DNA of 64,000 nucleotides from DATMRF01 sp035566435 (GTDB lineage: Bacteria; Verrucomicrobiota; Verrucomicrobiia; Limisphaerales; UBA8199): assembly GCA_035566435.1 (NCBI GenBank), contig DATMRF010000064.1:7980-71979 (forward strand). Reading direction: 5' to 3'. The stretch's first letter is position 1; every line of letters starts with the position of its first letter. Below the pieces are notes generated by a model that saw only the letters and a program-made list of their open reading frames with translations, was not told the origin of the DNA and did not search any database. Position numbers and translations under genes: made by a program. Below, piece after piece: positions 1-7,555 of the stretch.

Positions 1-774
1 GAAACGCGTTTGGAGTATGGTGATGGTTTCATTGCGCAGCTCCACCGTGCGACGCAGGCTGGCGGTTTCGAGATCCAGCGAGCGCAGCAGAAAATAATCC
101 ACTGCGACGTCGGCGGTGAGGGTCAGCAGCGTGTTTTGGTAATCGGCAGCACTAGCCTCGGCTTGCGCTCGCGCGGCTTCGAAGGAGCGGCGGACCCGAC
201 CCCAAAGATCGACTTCGTAACTCAGGTCCAGCGGCAGGCTGAAGGTATCAAAGGTTGCGGAGGGCACTTTGAACGGGATGGGCGTGGGCAGATGGCCGGA
301 AGTGCGTTGGCGGCTGAGCGACGGTTCCAAAGACAGGTCGGGGAAAAACTGGCTCCGCGTGAGCCGGGCGGCTGCCCGCGCTTGATCGACGCGAGCGACC
401 ACCGCTTGGAGGTTTTGATTGTGGTTTACCGCCTCGGTTTCCAAGTGGTCCAGGACGGGCTCGTTGAATGCGGTCCACCATTCGCCCTTGGGGATTTCGT
501 CGCGGGGTTCGCCCTGCTTCCAGCGCCAGTCGGCGGGAGTGAGGTTCGTGGTGTCTGGTTTTGAGTAATTCGGGCCGACTGCGCAGGCGCCGAGCAGCGC
601 CGGGAGGAGTGCGTACCAGGCGAATTGTCGCAGAGCGTGTTCTAGTATCGCAGGAGATGACGTAAGGAGTCTCCAAGCTCCGGTAGAAATCTGGACGCCG
701 CGGGAGATCAGAGACTCCTTACGTCGTCTCCTACAGAGGATGGCGATTTCCAAACAGGTTCTAAGAGGTTTCAT
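1..774 (-). CDS. Outer-membrane efflux lipoprotein, NodT/TolC family (3' end outside window)
   Basis: The minus-strand frame is open from an ATG at 774 to the window edge, so the gene is partial. The product begins with a lipoprotein-type signal (LLPALLGAC, lipobox before Cys) followed by AVGPNYSKP, the usual start of NodT-type outer-membrane factors, then an amphipathic TolC-like region (EVDLWGRVRRSFEAARAQAE). Family members form the outer-membrane channel of tripartite exporters, here presumably with the HlyD adaptor and ABC pump encoded upstream. The ATG lies 23 bases after the permease stop, so the gene is last in the operon. The N-terminus is odd: residues 15-41 are encoded by an 81-bp palindromic repeat inserted in frame, placing about 27 foreign residues before the hydrophobic segment. 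No other ATG, GTG or TTG exists between the repeat and the lipobox. Family assignment is strong; the exact start is less certain. Confidence 0.85.
   Translation of the reverse strand, partial: MKPLRTCLEIAILCRRRRKESLISRGVQISTGAWRLLTSSPAILEHALRQFAWYALLPALLGACAVGPNYSKPDTTNLTPADWRWKQGEPRDEIPKGEWWTAFNEPVLDHLETEAVNHNQNLQAVVARVDQARAAARLTRSQFFPDLSLEPSLSRQRTSGHLPTPIPFKVPSATFDTFSLPLDLSYEVDLWGRVRRSFEAARAQAEASAADYQNTLLTLTADVAVDYFLLRSLDLETASLRRTVELRNETITILQTRF
652..732. repeat. 81-bp palindromic repeat inside the NodT coding sequence
   Basis: Two 22-base arms (652-673 and 711-732) are inverted copies of each other with one mismatch, separated by 37 bases. The whole unit is 81 bases, exactly 27 codons, and keeps the NodT frame open. 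It resembles a REP or Rickettsia-palindromic-element type insertion; no encoded transposase is present. Confidence 0.8.
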
Positions 775-796
775 ACACTAGAAGTCTTCATTGGAA

Positions 797-1939
797 TTAG
801 TCGAGCGTCTGGTGGTAGCGCTTCACGCCGAGGGTCAGGGCAACGGTGGCGAAGAGCGCGATGGGCCACAGGTGCACCAGCACGTCGGCGAGGCCGTTGC
901 CTTTCAGCAGCACGCCGCGGATGATTCGCAGGAAATGGGTTAGCGGTAGAATTTCGCCCAGCATTTGGGCCCAGCGCGGCATGCCCCGGAACGGGAACAT
1001 GAACCCGGACAGCAATATGGAGGGCAGAAAGAAGAAGAAGGTCATCTGCATTGCCTGCAACTGATTCCTCGCCAAAGTGGAAAACGTGATGCCCAGAGCG
1101 AGGTTCGCGATGATGAAGACGAGCGTCACGCCCAGCAGCAGCACGAGGCTGCCGAGCATGGGGACATGGAAGAGAACCCGCGCCGCGAGCAGAATCAATC
1201 CCACCTGGAGGTAGCCGAACAGGATGTAAGGAATAATCTTGCCCAACAGCACCTCGAGCGGACGAGTCGGCATGGAGAGCAGGTTCTCCATTGTGCCGCG
1301 TTCGGTCTCGCGGGTGATGGCGAGCCCGGTGATGAGGATCATCGTCAACGTCAGGATGACCCCCAACAGGCCGGGCACGATGTTGTACTGCGTGACAGCT
1401 TCCGGATTGTAGAGAGCGTGGATGCGGAGGTCGATGGGCCCGGGCGTGCCGGCGAGAAAGGCGAGCGGGCCTTTGAGATCGTTGACCAGGGCAGAGTTGA
1501 GCACGGTCGGCAGGGAACCGAGCGCGTTGCCGGTCGCCGCGGGGTCCGTGGCGTCCGCCTCGACGAGCACAGCCGGCTGGTTCCCGCGAAGCAGATCGCG
1601 CGTGAAGTCTTCCGGGATGTTGACGACGAACTGGACTTCGCCGCGCGCGAGCGCTTCCCGCCCTTCGGCCTCGCTCTTCACCAGCCGGACGAAATCGAAG
1701 TAGCCGCTGTTCTGAATCGCCGCGAGCAGGGTGCGCCCCTGCGGGCCGCGGTCCGCCAGCAGGACGGCGGTAGCCAGGTGCTTGGGATCGGAGTTGATGG
1801 CCAGGCCGAAGAGGACGAGCTGGAGCACGGGGATGCCCACCATCATCGCAAAGGTCAGCCAGTCGCGGCGCATCTGGATGAATTCTTTCACCACGATGGC
1901 CCACAACCGCGCCAGCGAAAACTCATGCGGCAGTTTCAT
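797..1939 (-). CDS. ABC-2 type transporter permease (YbhS/YbhR-like)
   Basis: A 380-residue inner-membrane permease with the ABC-2 layout: an N-terminal cytoplasmic stretch and one membrane helix (residues about 28-48), a large extracytoplasmic domain, then about five C-terminal helices. The cytoplasmic motif TRETERGTMENLLSMPTRP is typical of drug and lipid exporters of this family. Its start overlaps the end of the ATPase gene by 17 bases, suggesting coupled translation. With the ATPase, HlyD adaptor and NodT channel it would form a tripartite exporter. The substrate cannot be told from sequence; hydrophobic drugs are the common guess for YbhFSR-like pumps. A second permease, present in the E. 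coli ybhFSR operon, is absent here, so this one probably homodimerises. Confidence 0.9.
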   Translation of the reverse strand: MKLPHEFSLARLWAIVVKEFIQMRRDWLTFAMMVGIPVLQLVLFGLAINSDPKHLATAVLLADRGPQGRTLLAAIQNSGYFDFVRLVKSEAEGREALARGEVQFVVNIPEDFTRDLLRGNQPAVLVEADATDPAATGNALGSLPTVLNSALVNDLKGPLAFLAGTPGPIDLRIHALYNPEAVTQYNIVPGLLGVILTLTMILITGLAITRETERGTMENLLSMPTRPLEVLLGKIIPYILFGYLQVGLILLAARVLFHVPMLGSLVLLLGVTLVFIIANLALGITFSTLARNQLQAMQMTFFFFLPSILLSGFMFPFRGMPRWAQMLGEILPLTHFLRIIRGVLLKGNGLADVLVHLWPIALFATVALTLGVKRYHQTLD

Positions 1940-2855
1940 GCTGAGTCGTGTTCCTTTCCATGAGGTGAATGAAAACGTCCTCCAACCCGGACTCGACCTG
2001 GCGCCATTCGAAGGGCGGCACGCGAAACGGCGCGAGGTCGCGTTCGAGGGCGGCCGGGTCGCCGCCGCTGACGTGCAGCGCGCTGCCGAAAACCACCGCC
2101 TGCTCGACAGCGGGCCGGCGGCGGAGTTGTTCCGCCAGCTTGAGCAAATCCGGACCGGTGACCGACCAGGTGGTTAGGGCCGAGTGGCGAATAACATCGG
2201 CGACCGTGCCGTGCGTCAGCAGTTTGCCGTTAAGGATGAACGCCAGGCGGTGACAGCGTTCGGCTTCGTCCATGTAGTGCGTCGCGATGAGGAACGTCAG
2301 GCCCTGGCCGGCGAGCTGGTGGATCTCTTCCCAGAATTCGCGGCGGGCCTTGGGATCGACGCCGGCGGTCGGCTCATCGAGAAGCAGCAGTCTCGGCTGA
2401 TGAATCATGCAACCGGCCAGGGCAAGCCGTTGTTTCCAGCCGCCAGAGAGCTGGCCGGCAAGCTGGTGACGCCGGTCCACGAGACCCAGCCGCTGGAGTG
2501 TTTCGTTCACCGCCTGGCGCCGGTTGGGGACGGAATACATGCGCGCGGCAAAATCAAGGTTCTCAGCCACGCTCAAGTCCTCCCAGAAGCTGAATCGCTG
2601 GGTCATGTAACCCACGTGCTGCTTGATGCGCTCGCTTTCGTGGAGCACGTCGTAATTGAGGCATTTGCCGTTGCCTCCATCGGCGCGCAGGAGGCCGCAC
2701 AGCATGCGGATGAAGGTTGTTTTGCCGCTGCCGTTGGGACCCAGGAAACCGCAGATCTCGCCGGTTCGCACCTGGAGGTCAACCTCGTTGACGGCGACAT
2801 GGTCGCCGAACCGCTTGGTCATTCCGCGCACATCGATGGCGAGATCCTCGGGCAT
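1923..2855 (-). CDS. ABC transporter ATP-binding protein (YbhF-like, single domain)
   Basis: A 310-residue nucleotide-binding subunit. Walker A (GPNGSGKTT), an ABC signature of slightly unusual form (LSGGWKQR, Trp at the fourth position), Walker B followed by the catalytic Glu (LLLLDEPT), and the switch His (ATHYMDEAE) are all present, so it should hydrolyse ATP. The C-terminal 80 residues form an extension common in ABC-2 export ATPases. It lies four bases after the adaptor gene and overlaps the permease, and it would power that permease. E. coli YbhF has two ATPase domains; this protein has one, so two copies would be needed per complex. Confidence 0.93.
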   Translation of the reverse strand: MPEDLAIDVRGMTKRFGDHVAVNEVDLQVRTGEICGFLGPNGSGKTTFIRMLCGLLRADGGNGKCLNYDVLHESERIKQHVGYMTQRFSFWEDLSVAENLDFAARMYSVPNRRQAVNETLQRLGLVDRRHQLAGQLSGGWKQRLALAGCMIHQPRLLLLDEPTAGVDPKARREFWEEIHQLAGQGLTFLIATHYMDEAERCHRLAFILNGKLLTHGTVADVIRHSALTTWSVTGPDLLKLAEQLRRRPAVEQAVVFGSALHVSGGDPAALERDLAPFRVPPFEWRQVESGLEDVFIHLMERNTTQHETAA

Positions 2856-2859
2856 GAAA

Positions 2860-3852
2860 TCAATGGCCGAATTGCACGTCCACGGGCTGGCCCGGGTGGA
2901 GGTTTGCGGCGGTTTCAGGTTCGAAGACCAGCTCGACGAGGAAGACCAACTTGTCGCGGTTCTCCTGGCTGTAAAGAACCGGCGGGGTGTATTCGGCCTG
3001 GGGTGAAATGAAACTCACCTTCCCAGTGTACGGCGAGGCGGCGCCATCGACCGTGACCCGCGCGCTGTCTCCGGGATGAATTGCGCCCAGGATGGTTTGC
3101 GGCACGAACACGCGCACTTTGACGTTCTGCGGCGGTAGCAGCGCAACCACCGGGCGCCCGGCAGCCACCCATTCGCCTTCGCGATACAAGGTGTCAAAGA
3201 CCAAACCTGCCTGGGGAGCGCTCTGATGTTTTTGAGAGAGATCCCACTCCGCTTTGGCGAGGCGGGCTTGCATCGCCTTCACGTTGGCCGCCGCCGCGGC
3301 GACCTGGTTGGTGCGTGAACCCAGTTGCGCCGTCTTCAGGTCGGCTTCAAGCTGCGCGACCTTTTGGTGGTCCTGGTCCTGGAGCGAGCGGGCCCGATCA
3401 ACGTCCTGCTGCGCCGTTGCGCCTCGCACGTGGGCCATTTCTTCCTGCCGAGCGAGTTCCTTCTCCGACAGGGCCAGCGTGGCGCGAGCCTGTTGGAGCT
3501 GCGCTTCGAGGGATTCGATTTCCGTCGGACGCTTGCCCTGCTGTGCGTCCTGCCAATTCGCTTCGGCCTGCCGGAGCTGGCCCTCGGCTCCATCCCGCGC
3601 GTCCTTCTCGGAGGCACTGTCCAGAGCAAAGAGGAGGTCGCCGGGTTTGACCTGCGAGCCCCGTTTCACGTTGAGCGTTTCCAGCGCGCCCGCCAGTGGA
3701 GAGGCGACATAGACGAATTCGCCTTCGACATATCCTTGCAGCATTTGAGCGTTGGGCCGGCTGCAACTCGTGAATACACAGGGCGCCAGCGCGAGGCTGC
3801 CCAGCAGGAGCAGCAGCTTGTGAATCGAAGCGGGTGGGGAATTCAGATTCAT
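2860..3852 (-). CDS. HlyD-family periplasmic adaptor (membrane-fusion) protein
   Basis: A 330-residue membrane-fusion protein. It has an N-terminal hydrophobic signal ending in a possible lipobox (FTSC), a lipoyl-like half motif (GYVEGEFVYVASPLAGALE), a long Ala/Gln/Glu-rich helical hairpin (residues about 80-200), the second lipoyl half (VFDTLYREGEWVAAGRPV) and a beta-barrel region. It would link the inner-membrane ABC pump to the NodT channel. The frame is open upstream to 4182, but that extension lies inside tetR. The ATG at 3852 overlaps the tetR stop as ATGA and precedes the signal peptide, so it is the chosen start. Confidence 0.9.
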   Translation of the reverse strand: MNLNSPPASIHKLLLLLGSLALAPCVFTSCSRPNAQMLQGYVEGEFVYVASPLAGALETLNVKRGSQVKPGDLLFALDSASEKDARDGAEGQLRQAEANWQDAQQGKRPTEIESLEAQLQQARATLALSEKELARQEEMAHVRGATAQQDVDRARSLQDQDHQKVAQLEADLKTAQLGSRTNQVAAAAANVKAMQARLAKAEWDLSQKHQSAPQAGLVFDTLYREGEWVAAGRPVVALLPPQNVKVRVFVPQTILGAIHPGDSARVTVDGAASPYTGKVSFISPQAEYTPPVLYSQENRDKLVFLVELVFEPETAANLHPGQPVDVQFGH

Positions 3853-4484
3853 AGGAGTTCTTTCCCTTTGTTGGTCAGCACGCCTGAGAGAACCACTGAA
3901 ACGACGGCGGAGAAGCCGTCTCTCACGGTGAGGCCGAGCTCGGCCAGTTTTGGCGGATTCACAAAGGCCTGGGTGGCGCCGAGCAAAATATCGATCATCC
4001 ATTTGATTGGAATGTCTTTGCGGAGCAGGCCCACGCGCCGGCCTGCGGCAAACAGCCTGCCGAAGTGGCGTTGCAACAACTCCGCCCGGCGTTGTTCCGC
4101 GAGCTTGAACAGTTCCGGGGCCTCGCGCCGGACATCGCGAACGAAGGCCGGTTGGATTTCGTCGGTGTGCCGCTGCATGCAAGCCAGGAGCTGTTGCAGC
4201 GACTGGATAAAGTTCGATGAGCGTGCCCGCGTGATGCGGTCGAGGTCGGCCTCCACGTCCTGGAATTTATTGAGCAGGACCGTTTCCAGCAGGGCGGCTT
4301 TGCTGGGGAAATGGGCGTAGAGCGTCTTCTTGCTCATGCCAAGTTCTTCAGCCAAATCCTCCATGGTCACCCCGCGGAAACCGTGGGCGAAGAAATGGCG
4401 CCGGCCGCCGGCGACAATTCGCTGGCGGGCGGGCGGCTCGGCAGTCTCCGCCGCGGCAGGACGAGGTGGCGATTTGACGGTCAT
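3849..4484 (-). CDS. TetR/AcrR-family transcriptional repressor
   Basis: A 211-residue regulator with an N-terminal TetR helix-turn-helix (residues about 35-65; GVTMEDLAEELGMSKKTLY followed by HFPSKAALL) and an all-helical ligand-binding C-terminal domain. It is the first gene of the exporter operon and is coupled to the adaptor gene by ATGA. The position matches E. coli cecR (ybiH) before ybhGFSR. A perfect inverted repeat ends about nine bases upstream of the start codon and is the likely operator, which would give autorepression of the whole operon relieved by the exported compound. No clear Shine-Dalgarno is seen before the ATG, so the transcript may have a very short leader. Confidence 0.92.
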   Translation of the reverse strand: MTVKSPPRPAAAETAEPPARQRIVAGGRRHFFAHGFRGVTMEDLAEELGMSKKTLYAHFPSKAALLETVLLNKFQDVEADLDRITRARSSNFIQSLQQLLACMQRHTDEIQPAFVRDVRREAPELFKLAEQRRAELLQRHFGRLFAAGRRVGLLRKDIPIKWMIDILLGATQAFVNPPKLAELGLTVRDGFSAVVSVVLSGVLTNKGKELL

Positions 4485-4492
4485 AAAACTAT

Positions 4493-4520
4493 GGAAACTA
4501 TTTTAGTATTTATAGTTTCC
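4493..4520. promoter_or_regulatory. Probable TetR operator overlapping the exporter promoter
   Basis: A perfect 9-bp inverted repeat, GGAAACTAT at 4493-4501 and ATAGTTTCC at 4512-4520, is separated by 10 AT-rich bases. It sits directly upstream of tetR, and on the minus strand the centre contains -10-like TATAAATAC. Size, symmetry and position fit a TetR-family operator; binding is inferred. Confidence 0.7.
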
Positions 4521-4754
4521 TGCGTCAAGTTCGAGAAGGGCTCGGGCGTTGGCCGGAGCCAGGTGCGGGCGGAGGGCGGGACTTCGAGAGAACTAAGGTG
4601 CGACGAGTCGCGCGAAGGGTGGAGGTGCGGTTTGAATTCCGGTTTCGGGGTGCGGAGGTCACCGAACCGGGGCGCCGAAGTCTGTAATGCGAATTAGCGC
4701 AAAAGAGCGAAAACAACTGCAAAAAAGTGCAAAAAAGTGAAAATTCCTGACAAG

Positions 4755-4790
4755 AACTGAGTACAACTGAGTACAATTGAGTACAGCTGA
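4755..4790. repeat. Short tandem repeat, 10-bp unit (AACTGAGTAC)
   Basis: Three full units (4755-4784, the third with one change) and a partial fourth stand in a row. No gene reads through it. Confidence 0.85.
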
Positions 4791-4846
4791 CAATTAATGC
4801 TCCTGGCTGTCACTTGCGGAGGAAGCCAAAGAGGACCAGGGGTGGG

Positions 4847-4979
4847 GGGTGGTTTGGGGGTGTACAGCCGTCCCACCGTCCCAAGGCCGGTGTACACGGG
4901 CGATTCTCACTTTTGCAACCGTCCCACAACCGCCCCAGACCGTCCCAGCCGTCCCAGGGAGCGTGGGAGCGTGGGAGCG
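4847..4979. repeat. Dispersed repeat, copy 1 (octamer CCGTCCCA family)
   Basis: About 133 bases that align closely by eye with 59610-59742. It begins with a G-rich run, contains several CCGTCCCA units and ends with tandem GCGTGGGA units, partly the inverted sense of the first. It has no coding potential. Confidence 0.85.
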
Positions 4980-5196
4980 TGGGAGGGTAGTGTGTGAGAC
5001 AGAATTCTTGCTCCTTAATGGATTCTGTTGGGATTGGGCGATTCTGTATCTCATCGGCTAGAGGGCGGCCCACGTCGGTCCATCTCGCAGCGCCGGCCGA
5101 CACCTTCTCTCCGCCCGGAGCTTCAGGCGTCGCGACGCGACGCGAAGGTCAATCGACGCGTCCCCCCGTGGACTGAGGTGCACGGCTACCATCGTT

Positions 5197-5213
5197 GCAC
5201 CGCTGCGCGGTGC
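5197..5213. repeat. Small perfect hairpin
   Basis: Arms GCACCGC (5197-5203) and GCGGTGC (5207-5213) with a 3-base loop. There is no T-run, so it is not a classical terminator. Confidence 0.55.
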
Positions 5214-5314
5214 ATGCCGCTGTCGGGTTCAGAAGAAATTTGTCCCACACCCGGGAGGGTATTGCAAACGAGTCTGCAGTTGACGGCTGCTGGCTTGCCG
5301 CTATCCATGGAGCG

Positions 5315-5689
5315 ATGGGAAAACGAATTTTGTGTGTCGAGGACGACCGGAATTGGCGCCTCATGGTGACGACGGCTTTGAAAGACGCCGGCTATGAGGT
5401 GGTGGCGGTGCCGGGCGCCGCCGAGGCGCTGCTGCAGAAGAACGAGAGCGGGTTCAGCTTGATTATTCTGGACCTGGACCTTGGCGGCGAAAACGGGCTC
5501 ATGCTGCTGAAGCACCTGAAGCGGAACCATCCTGCGGCTCCGATCATCCTCCACACGGGTCTCGAGCATGACGAAAACGCGATCCAGCAAATGCTTGAAA
5601 ACGGGGCGCACCGATACGTGCGCAAGGGGGCGATTGCCGACTTGGTGGCTGTGGTGGCGGGCGTGTTGCCCAACAAGCTGGCGAATTGA
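5315..5689 (+). CDS. Single-domain (CheY-like) response regulator
   Basis: A 124-residue stand-alone receiver domain. The acidic pair (VEDD, residues 8-11), the phospho-acceptor Asp in LIILDLDLGG, the conserved Thr of ILHTGL and the Lys of YVRKGA are all present, so it should be phosphorylated by a histidine kinase. No output domain follows and no kinase is encoded nearby, so it probably acts through protein-protein contact. The frame is open 40 codons upstream, but the receiver fold starts at this ATG and a GGAG lies just before it. Confidence 0.88.
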   Translation: MGKRILCVEDDRNWRLMVTTALKDAGYEVVAVPGAAEALLQKNESGFSLIILDLDLGGENGLMLLKHLKRNHPAAPIILHTGLEHDENAIQQMLENGAHRYVRKGAIADLVAVVAGVLPNKLAN

Positions 5690-5734
5690 GGACGCGCGGC
5701 GGCGTCTCCGAACAAGGGTTGAGGCTGCGCCTGG

Positions 5735-6700
5735 CTAAAATCCGGCTTTTTCGACGACGGCCTTCATCTTTGCCAAGCCGGTCCGAGCAACCTCCAACGG
5801 GTCCTCAGTCCAATACTTGCGGTTGAACAGTTCCAGAGAGAGCACCTTCTGACCTCCAGTGGCGTGCAGCGCGCGGAGGATATCCGTCAAGGGCGCGGTG
5901 CCGTCGCCGGGGTATATCCGGTAACTGTCATCGATCTTCTCCCGCGGCGGGTCGGCCGGGAAATCGTTCATGTGGAGAACCTGGATGGCGTCGGGGCCGA
6001 GCAAGCGCATGCCATGAAAATCCGTGCCGCCCTTGTAAAGGTGAAAAACATCGGCCAGCACGCAAGCGCGGGGGTGGCCGGTTTCCATCGCAACGCAAAC
6101 GCACTCACCCAGCCGGCCCAAGTTTTTGGAAAAACCCCACAGCTCGAGCTCGGGCGTCAGGCCGAGCTGGTCACCTATTTCCAGCAAGGAGCGGTACCGC
6201 TCGGCGGCCTTCGTCAAATCCAGCCTGGGTAAATTCGTCGCGCCCGCCGGCGGAGCAGCGAACCGTTTGCCGCCGATTTGCGCGACCATGTCCATCTCGC
6301 GTTTCGCCCGCTCGAAACCTTTGGCGCGCCGCTCGTCATCGTCCACGATCCATTCAGGAAACCCGATGGCGCCTTCGACCGTCAGTCCTGAGTCGGTGAT
6401 TCGTTTCTTGAGGTCGGCCAGCGCGCCACCATCCCTGACAAATGCATCCAAAGCTTCGACCCACGGCTCAATGCCGTCGTAGCCCGCCTGGGCAGCGACT
6501 TCGACTTCCTTAACGATGCCGAGTTTCTGGCCGCGAACGGTGGCCATGTTCAGGCAGTAGCGGAAGGGGCGCGCGGCGGCCTGCGCCGGCGGAGCAGCCG
6601 AGGCCTGCGAGAGCCCGAGTTTTCCCCCCAGGAGGCCGGCGCCAACGAGCAGGCCGGTTTGAGCGAGCGCCTCGCGCCGTGACAACTTGCTTGTGTTCAT
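5735..6700 (-). CDS. Tat-exported sugar phosphate isomerase/epimerase-like protein (xylose-isomerase-type TIM barrel)
   Basis: A 321-residue protein. The N-terminus has a twin-arginine signal (LSRREALAQTG, then a hydrophobic stretch ending ASAA). The rest is an AP-endonuclease-2/xylose-isomerase-like barrel. Candidate metal ligands are visible in the usual order: Glu in PELELWG, Asp/His in LADVFHLYKGG, His in VLHMNDFP and Glu in LSLELFN. Proteins of this type are abundant in Verrucomicrobiota and Planctomycetota and act on sugars or inositols outside the cytoplasm; the exact substrate is unknown. It is convergent with the response regulator, so probably a single-gene unit. Confidence 0.87.
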   Translation of the reverse strand: MNTSKLSRREALAQTGLLVGAGLLGGKLGLSQASAAPPAQAAARPFRYCLNMATVRGQKLGIVKEVEVAAQAGYDGIEPWVEALDAFVRDGGALADLKKRITDSGLTVEGAIGFPEWIVDDDERRAKGFERAKREMDMVAQIGGKRFAAPPAGATNLPRLDLTKAAERYRSLLEIGDQLGLTPELELWGFSKNLGRLGECVCVAMETGHPRACVLADVFHLYKGGTDFHGMRLLGPDAIQVLHMNDFPADPPREKIDDSYRIYPGDGTAPLTDILRALHATGGQKVLSLELFNRKYWTEDPLEVARTGLAKMKAVVEKAGF

Positions 6701-6822
6701 TCCTTTCCATTAGACAAAAACGATGCGTTTGGCCAGCCCAGTTTGCGGCCTAACGGCGCAACCCTGGAGCCGGAGGGCCGATTTGTAAGCGGCTTTAGCG
6801 CGGGTATTTCACATCGTTGCCG

Positions 6823-6919
6823 GTAGCGCAGGTTTCCAAACCTGCGGGTACCAATGCAATCACGACACTCTGCCGACTTGGAAGTCGGCGATACGGCAGG
6901 TTTGGAAACCTGCGCCACG
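6823..6919. repeat. Composite palindromic repeat (GTAGCGCAGGTTTCC family)
   Basis: The outer parts are inverted copies (GCAGGTTTCCAAACCTGC near the left end, GCAGGTTTGGAAACCTGC near the right) flanking an inner hairpin GCCGACTTGGAAGTCGGC. The same family appears at 21121-21282 and, as a variant, at 19058-19176. Confidence 0.85.
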
Positions 6920-7252
6920 ACCCCTGCTGCCGCGGCACAGTCGTGGGTGTGTAATATTCGGTTTAGCGCGTGCGAACTCGAGGCGTTTGAGCCTGAGGAG
7001 ATACGGTTGCTTTACCGGGCCTCTTTCCGGGCGGTCTTGTGCAACATCGCGATCAACGGGCTTGGCGGCTGCGGCGGCCTGATTCGGCCTAAGCTGGAGC
7101 CCAACCGGGTGCGGCTCGAACAGGATTTCATGGCCTTTCGCGACAAGTTCTTCGCCTGCACCGGCTGGCAGGGCCTGCTCAGCCTTCAACGCGAGCGGAT
7201 TGATCAACGGTTCCTGACGGTCGCTGTGGCCAAAGAGAACCTGGCTTGGTAG
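6854..7252 (+). CDS. Doubtful small ORF, unknown
   Basis: An open frame of 132 codons whose first 20 or so residues are translated palindromic repeat. The remainder (from about 6950, where a GTG occurs) reads EAFEPEEIRLLYRASF and DFMAFRDKFFACTGW, plausible protein but unrecognised. No Shine-Dalgarno is seen. It could be a small gene, a decayed remnant, or chance. It lies upstream of and on the same strand as the 7556 gene. Confidence 0.25.
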   Translation: MQSRHSADLEVGDTAGLETCATTPAAAAQSWVCNIRFSACELEAFEPEEIRLLYRASFRAVLCNIAINGLGGCGGLIRPKLEPNRVRLEQDFMAFRDKFFACTGWQGLLSLQRERIDQRFLTVAVAKENLAW

Positions 7253-7555
7253 CTTAGCCTGCTCTATTCGGCCGAAAGGCTTAACGCAAAGGCGCAAAGG
7301 GGCAAAGACGCAAGCAAAAGCAGCAGAGAATAACCGCGGAATACGCGAAGCAAACTGATGGAGGACGAGGACCGGCCTTCGCGCTGCGCTTCGGCCGGCA
7401 GGCGAGAACGAGGACGAGGAGGAGCATTTGCGCGAGCTGCGCAAACCTTGATAGATAGCAGTACACGCTTTTTCCCAGACTTCGCTGGGAAAAAGAGGTT
7501 CGCCTGCGGCGAACAGCCATTCACTGGATTTGCGAGTGAAGGTATGTTCCTGTTC

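Larger units (their letters stand above)
4485..5314. other. Non-coding, repeat-rich spacer between tetR and the response regulator
   Basis: About 830 bases without a credible gene. It holds the tetR operator, a short A-rich tandem (around 4710-4740), a 10-bp tandem repeat, a G/C-skewed octamer-rich repeat that recurs at 59.6 kb, and a small hairpin near 5200. Short ORFs here are low complexity and change frame with the repeats. Confidence 0.7.
6701..7555. other. Spacer with repeats and one doubtful ORF
   Basis: This stretch holds the palindromic repeat at 6823-6919, a possible short ORF (6854-7252), a decamer-like A/G/C satellite near 7278-7313 (units resembling GCAAAGGCGCAAA), and a purine-rich GAGGACGAG satellite near 7359-7430. 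The 5' extension of the following gene's frame runs through this satellite but looks like repeat, not protein. Confidence 0.6.

Noticed and set aside
965..1963. 332-codon plus-strand ORF opposite the ABC permease
   Set aside because: His/Gln/Glu-rich shadow frame; the minus-strand permease is well supported.
3853..4182. 110-codon N-terminal extension of the HlyD-type gene
   Set aside because: It lies entirely within tetR, is Arg/Pro-rich, and precedes a normal signal peptide; the ATG at 3852 is coupled to the tetR stop.
4525..4897. Small ORFs beginning MYSVVLS or MYTGLG
   Set aside because: They are low-complexity translations of the tandem repeats and lack ribosome sites.
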